64,000 nt of DNA. Origin: Anthopleura xanthogrammica. Its lineage: Eukaryota; Cnidaria; Anthozoa; Actiniaria; Actiniidae. The stretch lies in assembly GCA_964019055.1 (NCBI GenBank), contig OZ025206.1, forward strand, positions 22,379,578 to 22,443,577, given 5' to 3'. Of the stretch, positions 10,760-19,780 are shown in pieces (position 1 is the first letter of the stretch; every line of letters begins with the position of its first letter). The position numbers and the translations under genes are program-made. The notes beneath the pieces were generated by a model, which did no database searches, had not been told where the DNA came from, and saw only the letters and a program-made list of their open reading frames with translations.

Positions 10760-11653
10760 ATGTATACAGTCCAACAAAGACCTTCTCAATCGAATTTTAA
10801 AGTACGCCAAAGAAACTTCGTCGAAGAAGGAGTGCTAGGGGAAGGCGCTTTTGGCAAAGTGTACAAGGTGAGAGAGGTTGGCAGAGCAGGCGGTGTTTAC
10901 GCGCTGAAAAAGATTGGAGTTAAGAATAACCAGGCAGAAAACATGGTGAAAGAAGAAATTGATATCTTGGCCAAGTGCAGCCACGATCATATCGTACGTC
11001 TTTTTGATGTGAGCTTTCAACCGTCCTCTGTTCTGATCTTGATGGAATATTGTGAAGGCGGAAATCTCAACAGTCGTCTAGCAAGACGAAGTGATACCGA
11101 AACTAACCTACGATGGATGAAAGAGTTGGCCGATGCCATGTGTTATCTGCACTCCAATAACATCGTTCATCGAGATCTGAAGCCAGAAAACGTGCTACTG
11201 ACGGCCAACGACTCCATCAAGTTGGGGGACTTTGGTCTCGCAAGAGAGTACGCAGCTCTTAAACAAGGTAGTGCCACACGATCAGACCAAGCCCTTGTGT
11301 CTTATCTAAAAGCAGTATACATGGAAACAGACGCAGGAACACCTTACTGGGAGGCACCCGAGGTGTTTGACGGACACTATACGGAGAAAGCAGACATCTT
11401 TTCTCTTGGTACGATATTCTATGCTATCCTAACAAGGGAAGGTATATCCGACGAAGGCGAGAAATATTATGGTGCATTTGTCAGTATCAATGGTGAAAGG
11501 ATTGGTCTCGGGCAGGCGATGACAACTGTTCCTAATGCTATGGTACCACTGGATGGATTACCACGCTCTTCGAGGCAGCTACTTCACGATATGCTAGAAT
11601 ACTCTCCCAGGAATAGACCCAGCGCAGGACAAGTTCTTGAAAAGTTGGAATAA
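10760..11653 (+). CDS. PDIK1L/STK35-like Ser/Thr kinase, short form (copy 2)
   Basis: An intronless 297-residue protein that is almost entirely kinase domain. Visible motifs: glycine loop GEGAFG at 27-32, ATP-anchoring lysine in YALKK at 50, helix-C Glu about 66, HRDLKPEN at 137-144, DFG at 157-159, and APE at 199-201. All catalytic residues are present. The C-lobe signature GHYTEKADIFSLG and the closing LxxMLxxxPxxRPSA pattern match the vertebrate PDIK1L/STK35 (NKF4) family from my knowledge of it. An odd feature is the activation segment METDAGTPYWEAPE, where other copies have MGT and WMAPE. From about 11041 on it is nearly identical to the copy at 13813, while the N-lobe differs (VSFQPSS in place of the VDxTxISxST segment). 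The start is set by a conserved ATG after GGTTCTAAAA. The substrate is unknown. Confidence 0.9.
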   Translation: MYTVQQRPSQSNFKVRQRNFVEEGVLGEGAFGKVYKVREVGRAGGVYALKKIGVKNNQAENMVKEEIDILAKCSHDHIVRLFDVSFQPSSVLILMEYCEGGNLNSRLARRSDTETNLRWMKELADAMCYLHSNNIVHRDLKPENVLLTANDSIKLGDFGLAREYAALKQGSATRSDQALVSYLKAVYMETDAGTPYWEAPEVFDGHYTEKADIFSLGTIFYAILTREGISDEGEKYYGAFVSINGERIGLGQAMTTVPNAMVPLDGLPRSSRQLLHDMLEYSPRNRPSAGQVLEKLE

Positions 11654-12729
11654 TTCACAGAAGAAAAAACTATTCCTATATTAAGGCTCCACGTATAATC
11701 AACCTATTGCTAATGAACACTCCGGGGATAAATCGTAAAATACGTCGTCTTACTGTAGATATGTAAGTCGTAAATGATTCATGCCTAGATGACACCGACT
11801 ACTTTACTATAAGGAAAGCACATGTAGTATTCTTCTTTTATATATGTATTTCACATATTTAACTTGTCCCAGTTTATCAGTCAGTTTATCTTCATGCACT
11901 ATGTATAACACTAGCAGTTTTACACCTAAAGAATCAACTGCTTTTTTCGATGAAATTCAGTGTTGTATTTCTAAATTAGAAGAGTCAGTGTTGTAAACTA
12001 AAAAATAGAATCAACAAAAGAAAATTCTAGGAAGAACTTAGTAATAATTAAAAACCATCCGGGCATGGACATCCAATCAAAGCGAAGTCTTAGTTTCTTT
12101 TCATTTACTCGAGCGTATCCGACAGTTAGCCAGTATGAAGGAATTCCAAGAAATTTCGTTTTCTCATTTTGAGTTCCCTCAGCCGTCAACGACTTGCAAA
12201 CCCGTCAGGTATTCTACGAATTACAGATTATTTGATTAGGTAAAAGAATGGTTCTATAGTGATATTTGGCATGAAATATCACGAAAGAATTCGAAAACAA
12301 TCTGAAATTTTATGCAAGCGCCGTAGGGGAGAAAACATAGATTTAGACTTCATGTATATGCATTGAAGTGTATTCATATAGAAACGTTTCTTGGAAAAAG
12401 CCCCTTTGATTGCGAGGTTGTTAGGGATTGTGAAATGACTGTCAAATGAGGAGGGTGACTAAAAAGCACAGGGTGTCCGCCGGTGGGGGGGGGGGGGGAT
12501 GTAATAATGAAACACGTAGAGACGGGAAATTCATGCATTTAAGAGAAAGGGGGAAACATTTGATCTCTTTTCGTCAGAATGAGTGAAATAAATAACTTGA
12601 AAAACATATATTTTAATACAACTATCACTCCTCGTACGGGGCTCTTCCTTTGAGGTTCACTCCACACCCATGCCCACTACATTCATTATTTCAAAACAAA
12701 ACACTTCTCTCACATATGCATGTTGATTT

Positions 12730-12910
12730 TTAGGGAAGGAAGAAAACAAGAGAACCCGGAGAAAAAACCCTCGTGGCACAGGAGAGAACAACACATCAAA
12801 CAAACACAACTCGCATAATTATGCGGTTCAGTCTAGACTCAAACGCGCCTTGTCAGTCATGAACTACACAGTGGTGAGAGACAGCGCCGTAACAAGTCAT
12901 GACTCGAACC
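12730..12910 (-). mobile_element. Old SINE remnant (copy in duplication 1)
   Basis: Contains CAGGAGAGAACAACA and GAAAACAAGAGAACCCGGAG, resembling the antisense of the SINE at 3137-3410, and GACTCGAACCCAT, which on the minus strand gives a B-box-like GGGTTCGAGTC. Its homologue is at 22275-22450. Boundaries are approximate. Confidence 0.5.
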
Positions 12911-13597
12911 CATATTCATAAATATATATTGACATGAAGTTTAGCTTTAGGAAACTAACCGTAAAAAGCAAAACTTTAAAAAGTTTAGTTTAAATTTAGA
13001 ATGACTTTGTACGTGGGACTATCCATTAAGCCTTGAGTTGTGTTACAACCAAGTGAATTATTTATGTCTAATGATATGAAGCCAAGCTTTCAGACTCGGC
13101 GTCTATTATCAAAGCAGGTGAAATTAATTCACAAAATGCCCAAGATATTTGTAAAAAAGCGGTAACTATGGCGATAAACTATGGCTTTTCATCATTCTGC
13201 GACCTTACCGACTCCAGTTGTTGTGGTTCAATGACCGCTTACAACGAATTTGTCAATCGAATTCAGGGTCTTCAGAGTTTGAGTTCCTTTTACTAGATTG
13301 AATTTTTGTGAAGAATCATTTTGTTGGAAAAAAGACACAACGACACGGAACTGATAACTGGCAATAAGATTATGAGTATGCTCGGGTCATGCTCGGGTCA
13401 TGCTCGTGTCATGCTCGGGGGAAAAAAGTCGCTTTTACAGAAGGGGGAGGGTGCTTTAAGGCCCCCAGCCCACCCTAGTCAGCCGCCTATGTTTGAAATT
13501 TACGACGTTCGTTAATAAATAAACTGAATCTTTGAACCTCGATAGGAACGCATCGCATGAGTGGGTTTGACTGTATGTAATCAATATGAACCATTTT

Positions 13598-13812
13598 CCG
13601 AGAAACTTGTCACAAAGCATGAGGTGATCAAGTGATCAAGAAAAATACCGGGAAGCGCCCCTCACCCAATCAATACGAAATTCCAAGAAATCCCAAGATT
13701 TCGACTCTGCTAGCAGTACAGGGAAGTTTTCGTTTTGAATTCTCTACTTCATCCCAAGACTGAGATACAAGTAAAATCCACGATACAAGTTCAATAGCTC
13801 AAGGTTCTGAAA
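13598..13812 (+). promoter_or_regulatory. Conserved kinase upstream module
   Basis: CCGAGAAACTTGTCAC at 13598-13613 lies 215 bp before the kinase ATG. The segment is homologous to 10542-10759, with a short GATCAAGTGATCAAG direct repeat at about 13625 and a small deletion near 13760. Confidence 0.55.
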
Positions 13813-14685
13813 ATGTACGAAGTAGGCCGAAGAAACTTCGTCGAAGAAAGAGAGCTTGGAAAAGGCGCTTTTGGCAAAGTGTACAAGGTGAGAGAGGATG
13901 GTAGATCAAGCAGTGTTTATGCGTTGAAAAAGATTAAAGTTGAGAATAACGTGGTAGTTGACAATGTGAAAAAAGAGATTGATGCCTTGGCCGACTGTAT
14001 GCACGCTCATATCGTAAGTCTTTACGAAGTCGATATAACTACGATTTCCGGATCAACTTTTGTCCTGATCTTGATGGAGTACTGTGAAGGCGGAAATCTC
14101 AACAGTCGTCTAGCAAGACGAAGTGATACCGAAACTAACCTACGATGGATGAAAGAGTTGGCCGATGCCATGTGTTATCTGCACTCCAATAACATCGTTC
14201 ATCGAGATCTGAAGCCAGAAAACGTGCTACTGACGGCCAACGACTCCATCAAGTTGGGGGACTTTGGTCTCGCAAGAGAGTACGCAGCTCTTAAACAAGG
14301 TAGTGCCACACGATCAGACCAAGCCCTTGTGTCTTATCTAAAAGCAGTATACATGGAAACAGACGCAGGAACACCTTACTGGGAGGCACCCGAGGTGTTT
14401 GAGGGACACTATACGGAGAAAGCAGACATCTTTTCTCTTGGTACGATATTCTATGCTATCCTAACACGAGCATGTACGCCAGCCGGGGGCAAGGAATATT
14501 ATGGTGCATTTGTCAGTATCAATGGTGAAAGGATTGGTCTCGGGGAGGCGATGACAACTGTTCCCAATGCTATGGTACCACTGGATGGATTACCACGCTC
14601 TTCGAGGCAGCTACTTCACGATATGCTAGAATACTCTCCCAGGAATAGACCCAGCGCAGGACAAGTTCTTGAAAAGTTGGAATAA
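13813..14685 (+). CDS. PDIK1L/STK35-like Ser/Thr kinase, short form (copy 3)
   Basis: An intronless 290-residue kinase. It has the GKGAFG glycine loop, YALKK lysine, HRDLKPEN, DFG and APE motifs, with the same unusual METDAGTPYWEAPE activation segment as copy 2. The N-lobe resembles the copies at 23.2 and 29.0 kb (VDITTISGSTFVLILMEYCEG), whereas from the hinge to the stop it is nearly identical to copy 2 except for a short window after YAILTR (ACTPAGGKE in place of EGISDEGEK). That patchwork suggests gene conversion. The start ATG follows GGTTCTGAAA as in the paralogs. Its 3' flank carries the BEL/Pao insertion 245 bp past the stop, which may affect 3' processing. Confidence 0.9.
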   Translation: MYEVGRRNFVEERELGKGAFGKVYKVREDGRSSSVYALKKIKVENNVVVDNVKKEIDALADCMHAHIVSLYEVDITTISGSTFVLILMEYCEGGNLNSRLARRSDTETNLRWMKELADAMCYLHSNNIVHRDLKPENVLLTANDSIKLGDFGLAREYAALKQGSATRSDQALVSYLKAVYMETDAGTPYWEAPEVFEGHYTEKADIFSLGTIFYAILTRACTPAGGKEYYGAFVSINGERIGLGEAMTTVPNAMVPLDGLPRSSRQLLHDMLEYSPRNRPSAGQVLEKLE

Positions 14686-14929
14686 TTCACAGAAGAAAAC
14701 ACTATTCCTATATTAAGGCTCCACGTATAATCAACCTATTGCTAATGAACACTCCGGGGATAAATCGTAAAATACGTCGTCTTACTGTAGATATGTAAGT
14801 CGTAAATGATACACGCCTAGATGACACCGACTACTTTACTATAAGGAAAGCACATGTAGTATTCTTCTTTTATATATGTATTTCACATATTTAACTTGTC
14901 CCAGTTTATCAGTCAGTTTATCTTCATGC

Positions 14930-14933
14930 ACTA
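14930..14933. other. Target-site duplication (left) of the BEL/Pao element
   Basis: ACTA precedes the 5' LTR, and the same ACTA follows the 3' LTR at 21451-21454. The paralogous empty site at about 11898-11906 reads GCACTATGTATAAC with a single ACTA. Confidence 0.8.
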
Positions 14934-15092
14934 TGTCGGAACGGAAGTGACGTCACGTGGGAGAACTCGTGGGAGTTAACGAGAGAGCGAGGAGAGGCGC
15001 GACGAGAGAGTGAAGAGAGAACATGTAATCTTGTGTTAGAGAGAAATAAAACCAGTGAATTGTGATCTACTTTGTGGGATTTCGTCCCAACA
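14934..15092 (+). repeat. BEL/Pao 5' LTR
   Basis: 159 bp, TGTCGG..CCCAACA. It carries a palindromic CRE-like TGACGTCA at 14948-14955 overlapping an E-box CACGTG at 14954-14959, and AATAAA at 15045-15050. There is no clear TATA box. It is identical to the 3' LTR. Confidence 0.95.
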
Positions 15093-15096
15093 AAGG

Positions 15097-15109
15097 TGGC
15101 GACCCCGCC
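15097..15109 (+). other. Primer-binding site
   Basis: TGGCGACCCCGCC begins four bases after the LTR end. TGGCGACC complements tRNA-Arg 3' ends in many metazoan retroelements; the exact tRNA is an inference. Confidence 0.6.
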
Positions 15110-15197
15110 AGGACTTCAAGTTAACCTGTGAGAGCCGAAACAGAGGATATCAAAGAATCTGAGAGCCAAACAATCTGGTTTCAAGTTGTAAACAAAC

Positions 15198-17246
15198 ATG
15201 TCAGAAATCGAGAAGCTACGAAAGAAGATCGAGGCAAAGTTGCGAATGTTGGAGTTTACCTCAGAAGACACACAGAAGACAGTTGAGAGTAACGATGTGA
15301 AGGCTATAGACCGACATGGTAATGTTTTGGAATCGATTATCGAGAAAACACACGAGCTGAAGTTGGCGATACAGGAATTACGAATGGAAGAAGGCGACGA
15401 TCTTGGCGAGATTAGGAAGTGGTCAGAGGGTTTAGAAACCAAAATAAGCAAGTATGAAGCGATCATGAGGGATGTAAAGGTAATAGCTACTGAAATTAGA
15501 GACAGGGAAGAGGAGAAACGTGAAGAAATGAAGCGAAAGCGGAATTTAGAAGACCAAATCGAGCTAGAGAAAGTGAAAATTGAAGCGCAAGCGAAATTTA
15601 AGGAGGAATTGAAGGGGGATGTTCAAAACACGAACATTGTCGGAGCAAAATTACCGAAGCTGGTGATAACTAAGTTTCAAGGTACTCATCTAGACTGGGT
15701 CAGGTTCTGGGATCAATTCGAGACGGAGATTGATAAGGCGAATATTACCCAGGTCGCGAAATTTTCATATCTCAAAGAGTTATTAATTCCTAGTGTACGG
15801 GCCTCTATCGACGGCCTCCCATTCACTACCGAAGGGTACGAGAGAGCCAAATCTATCCTTAAATCCAAGTACGGAAAACCAAGCGAAGTGGTAAATGCCC
15901 ATGTCCAACGCGTTATGTCATTACCCATAATACATGGCGCGCATCCAGCGAAGGTACATGAGTTCTACAATAAGCTAATGAGTGACATACAAACACTCGA
16001 AACACTGGGGAAAATAACAGAGATTAACGGGCTAGTGCGCACAACTCTAGAGAAATTACCAGGAATCAGAGCTGATCTCGTGCGCCTAGATGACAATTGG
16101 CAAGAGTGGGGGTTCCTAGAGCTGATTGAATCCCTTAGAAAATGGTGTGACCGAAACCCGATTCCTAGTTATACTGAAGATCGGAAGCCCGATCGAACCC
16201 ACCACCGTCCAACGCGCAAGGAGAACGCTTACCATACAAAGGACGAAGAGGTAAAAGGTGCACGCCCCTGCGTCTACTGCGGTGCAAAAGACCACAAGTC
16301 AACGGCCTGCGAGAAAGTGAGCGACTTAACTCAACGCAAAAAGATCCTCAGTGAAAAGAAGCTGTGTTTTAATTGCACAGGCGCGAGACACCGCGCATCT
16401 GATTGCACAAGTAAGATCACATGTCAGCATTGCAGTGCTAAACACCATACATCAATATGCGATAATAAATCATCTAGCAGTAATCCAGCGCCAACAAAAT
16501 CTTCCGGCAGTGTACCCATGTTGCTCGCGACAGGGGAGGGGACGGTGATTTACCCTGTAGCAGTGGTCACTGTCGATGGAATTAAGTGCAGAGCACTGTT
16601 AGACACCGGATCTGGCAGTTCGTACGCGTCAGCAGCGCTGATGTCCCGACTCGCAAAGAAACCTGTGCGCTCGGAATGTAAAAGAATTGATATGATGATG
16701 TGCTCTACTACTCAGAAAATTGATATCTACAAAGCAGAAGTTGCGAGCGTTGATGCGCTTTTCAAGATGGCGGTCATAATGAACAAAGTAGACAAAGGCG
16801 TTCTACTCACGGTGCCGAACCCAAGATATGAAGAGAAGATAACCAACTACCAGCATCTGGAAGGAGTGGTCATGGAGGACCAGGATACAAAGGAAGAATT
16901 ACCTATCCACCTTATTCTAGGAGCCAGTGAGTGCTCGAGAATAAAGACAGACACAAAGCCAAAGATCGGAACGCAGGGCGCACCGATAGCAGAACTTACG
17001 AAGCTTGGATGGGTGATGATGTCCCCGGGCAAAGACGCGAACCTAGATAAGACCTTCTTTACGAGAACATCAGCGGCAGACTATGAGCAGCTGTGCAGTC
17101 TAGATGTACTGGGCCTGAGAGACAGACCGGATGGCGATCAACAGACAGTATACGAAGAATTTCAAGAACAATTAACCCAGAACGAGGAGGGCTGGTACGA
17201 GACTGGTTTGCTGTGGAAGCAAGGACACGGTCGTCTCCCAAGTAAT
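15198..17246 (+). CDS. BEL/Pao Gag-protease region (interrupted polyprotein, 5' part)
   Basis: The frame opens at ATG 15198. Residues 1-135 are a charged coiled coil. Residues 150-320 contain KLPKLVITKF..LDWVRFWDQFE, a DUF1759-type retroelement Gag signature. Zinc knuckles follow at about 358-371 (CVYCGAKDHKSTAC), 390-403 (CFNCTGARHRASDC) and 409-421 (CQHCSAKHHTSIC). A retropepsin-type active site (LLDTGSGSS) sits at 467-475 within a DUF1758-like domain. The frame runs into the foldback element at 17247 and stops inside it at 17291. The reading frame is the same on the far side of the insertion, so this is one polyprotein gene broken by an insertion. Presumed role: particle assembly and polyprotein cleavage. 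Confidence 0.9.
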
Positions 17247-17974
17247 AGGGACCTTAAGCACCAGGACGGGAGGACGAGGACGGCGACGTAAAGTCCGAGA
17301 AAGAACTAGGTCGAGATCGCCGTCGGTTTTCACACAACGTAACACTTAAGCACCAGGACGGGAAAACAAGCAAAACTTCACCAAGTCAAAATACTAACGT
17401 GGCGCCAGCTCGTTTTCAAGACGGTTTTTCGAGTGCGCGCCGTCGTCCTTGCCGTTGCCGTCCTCTCCAGAACGTCACTTGGTGCTTTTTCACGTTCTAG
17501 TGAGGAATAGGGACCTTAAGCACCAGGACGGGAGGACAAGGACGGCGTCAAGTCCGAGAAAGGACTAGGTCGAGAACGCCGTCGGTCCTCTCGTCACATA
17601 ACATTAGAGACCTTAAGATCCACGACGGGAGCGGACGGCGACGGCGGACGATGATGCCAGCACGTTTTCAAGACGGTTTTTTCGAGTGCGCGCCGTCGTC
17701 CTTGCCGTTGCCGTCCTCTCCAGAACGTCACTTGGTGTTTTTTCACGTTCTAGCGAGGACTGCAGCAGCAAGGACGACGGCACGCGCACGAAAAACCGTC
17801 TTGAAAACGAGCTGGCGTCAAGTTAGTATTTTGATTTGGTGAAGTTTTGCTTGTTTTCCCGTCCTGGTGCTTTGAGTGTTACGTTGTGTGAAAACCGACG
17901 GCGATCTCGACCTAGTTCTTTCTCGGACTTTACGTCGCCGTCCTCGTCCTCCCGTCCTGGTGCTTAAGGTCCCT
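17247..17974. mobile_element. 728-bp compound foldback element inside pol
   Basis: The outer arms are inverted over about 190 bp or more. The left starts AGGGACCTTAAGCACCAGGA and the right ends TCCTGGTGCTTAAGGTCCCT. AAT at 17244-17246 and again at 17975-17977 is a 3-bp target duplication. The interior repeats its own modules: the AGGGACCTTAAGCACC start recurs near 17511, a degraded form near 17604, a CACTTAAGCACCAGGACGGG piece near 17345, and a CGTTTTCAAGACGG..TTCACGTTCTAG block occurs at about 17410-17505 and 17655-17752. GC content is well above the surroundings. There is no transposase, so it is non-autonomous, and the nested modules suggest self-insertion or internal rearrangement. Confidence 0.88.
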
Positions 17975-19780
17975 AATGAGCCTGGCAGTCGACGAAGGCT
18001 GGAAAATCTTGTAAGGAAGCTACAGAGGGAACCGACTCTCATGAAGAAGTACGATGAGATCATCCAAGAACAGTTAGAAGAGGGTATCGTTGAACGGGTT
18101 ACCAATGAACCAGAAGGAAACGTGTTTTATATTCCCCATAAGCCCGTCGTCAAGGAAGCAGCAGAAACCACTAAAGTCAGAATCGTCTTTGACGCATCCG
18201 CTCGTTCAAATGAAAAAGGGCCATCACTTAATGATTGCCTAGAGACAGGACCACCGCTTCAAAATCAGTTATGGGATGTGCTTGTTCGGAATCGCTTCAA
18301 GCCAATCGGATTAGCCGGGGATCTGAAACAAGCTTTCTTACAGATCCGTATCCGAAAAGAGGATAGAGACGTCTTACGTTTTCATTGGATGAAGGACTTG
18401 GACCCATCCAAGGTGGAAGTCCTGAGGTTCACAAGAGCGCTATTCGGGTTAGTACAGTCTCCTTTCTTACTAGCAGCAACTCTAAAAGAACACTTGACGA
18501 AGCTCAAGGAAAGATTCCCCAAAGAAGTAGAAGAGATCCTCCATAGCTTGTACGTGGATGACATGATTACAGGAGGGGCGACAAAGGAAGAAGTAAGCAA
18601 TCTGAAGGAAACTGCCATTGCCGTGTTTGAAGGAGCAAAGTTTACCTTGCACAAATGGCACTCAAACGAGCCAGAGTTAGAAGCTAAAAGTGAACCAGAC
18701 ATTGACGAAGGACAAAGCTTTGCGAAAGAACAACTAGGAGTAAGACCTGAGGAAACCAAGTTGTTAGGTCTCTCCTGGAATAAGAAGGAAGATACTCTGG
18801 CCATTGCGTTTCCCAACAAACCTGAGGAGATCACAAAGAGAGAAATTCTACGCTTCCTTGCATCAATATACGACCCGCTGGGTTTGGCGTCTCCAGTGTC
18901 ACTTGTCGGAAAGCTCCTTTATCGTGAGGTTTGTGATAGCCATATTCCATGGGATGAAAAAGTCTCAGATTGTATTGGTCAGAAATGGCTAAAGTTCGTG
19001 ACGAGTCTGCCTGAAAGGATCGAAGTTCCACGTTCCTTAGCACACCTAAAAGAGGAGATCGAAATAATAGATTTACATGCATTCGGGGACACAAGCGGAT
19101 CAGGTACTTCAGCAGCAGTGTATGCAGTAGTTTATCAAGCGAAAGGGATCAGTAGCGGGTTAGTAGCCGCGAAAGCTAGACTAGCCAAGAAGAACCTCAG
19201 CATCCCAAGACTAGAGTTAGTCTCAGCACATATGGCAGCCAACTTGGTGGACAACGTCAAGGCTGCACTAGAAGGCTCCCCAGTTGGGTCGGTATACGGA
19301 TGGCTGGACAGTACAGTAGCACTTCATTGGATTAAAGGAGGAGGATCCTACAAACAGTTCGTGGCTAACCGGGTGAGTAAAATCAACGCCAAGGAATTCA
19401 TAACATGGAGACACGTAAGGACTGATCAGAATCCTGCTGATCTAGGGAGCCGCGGCTGCAAAAACGGTAAACTCCCAGAAAGCTGGCTGAAGGGACCTGA
19501 ATGGTTGACCAGTCCAGATCGATGGCCAACTGACTTGTTAACAGAACCTAGCAGAGAGACGGAAGCAGAAGGGCTTGCCAAGCAGAATAGAGAAGTTTTC
19601 TCGGCCACAGTGAAAGCCAATGACGTGTTTGATGATGTTCTGGAGAAGCATCCATTCTGGACAGCAATAAGAATCACAGCCTGGGTAAGACGATTCATAC
19701 GTAATTGCAGAGCGAAGAAATCAGAACGAGTTCGTGGAACCCTGATGACTGCTGAAACAAGGGAACAAGTACTTTGGTGA
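17975..19780 (+). CDS. BEL/Pao reverse transcriptase / RNase H region (polyprotein, middle part)
   Basis: Begins after the foldback in the frame carried over from the Gag-protease part. Visible: the KYDEIIQEQLEEGIVE lead-in typical of Pao polymerases, a KVRIVFDASA motif (RT motif 1-2 region), GDLKQAFLQI with the first catalytic Asp, the LYVDDMITGG catalytic YVDD box, and downstream an RNase H-type DTSGSG..AAVYA segment and GWLDSTVALHWI. It ends at an in-frame TGA (19778-19780) in place of a sense codon between the RNase H and integrase regions. Any upstream open frame inside the foldback is not part of this protein. With its stop and the upstream insertion, this copy cannot make a full polyprotein. 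Confidence 0.9.
   Translation, partial: NEPGSRRRLENLVRKLQREPTLMKKYDEIIQEQLEEGIVERVTNEPEGNVFYIPHKPVVKEAAETTKVRIVFDASARSNEKGPSLNDCLETGPPLQNQLWDVLVRNRFKPIGLAGDLKQAFLQIRIRKEDRDVLRFHWMKDLDPSKVEVLRFTRALFGLVQSPFLLAATLKEHLTKLKERFPKEVEEILHSLYVDDMITGGATKEEVSNLKETAIAVFEGAKFTLHKWHSNEPELEAKSEPDIDEGQSFAKEQLGVRPEETKLLGLSWNKKEDTLAIAFPNKPEEITKREILRFLASIYDPLGLASPVSLVGKLLYREVCDSHIPWDEKVSDCIGQKWLKFVTSLPERIEVPRSLAHLKEEIEIIDLHAFGDTSGSGTSAAVYAVVYQAKGISSGLVAAKARLAKKNLSIPRLELVSAHMAANLVDNVKAALEGSPVGSVYGWLDSTVALHWIKGGGSYKQFVANRVSKINAKEFITWRHVRTDQNPADLGSRGCKNGKLPESWLKGPEWLTSPDRWPTDLLTEPSRETEAEGLAKQNREVFSATVKANDVFDDVLEKHPFWTAIRITAWVRRFIRNCRAKKSERVRGTLMTAETREQVLW

Larger units (their letters stand above)
10461..13178 (+). 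repeat. Segmental duplication, copy 1
   Basis: Contains the kinase at 10760-11653 and about 1.5 kb of 3' flank. The same sequence in the same order occurs at 13520-14933 and 21451-22720, interrupted only by the BEL/Pao element. Shared landmarks are GAACCTCGATAGGAACGCAT upstream, and downstream TCCACGTATAATCAACC, CTCGAGCGTATCCGACAG, AATTATGCGGTTCAGTCTAG and AAAAGCGGTAACTAT. Both copies hold the same old SINE remnant (about 12740-12910 and 22275-22450), so that insertion predates the duplication. No second gene is seen in the 3' part. Confidence 0.9.
13520..14933 (+). repeat. Segmental duplication, copy 2 (5' part, before the BEL/Pao element)
   Basis: Homologous to 10461-11900 and continues at 21451 after the retrotransposon. 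The kinase 3' half and 3' flank are close to identical to copy 1, which provides an empty-site reference for the insertion. Confidence 0.9.

Noticed and set aside
17876..17974. ATG-started extension of the pol frame
   Set aside because: These codons lie in the right arm of the foldback element and are not retroelement coding sequence.
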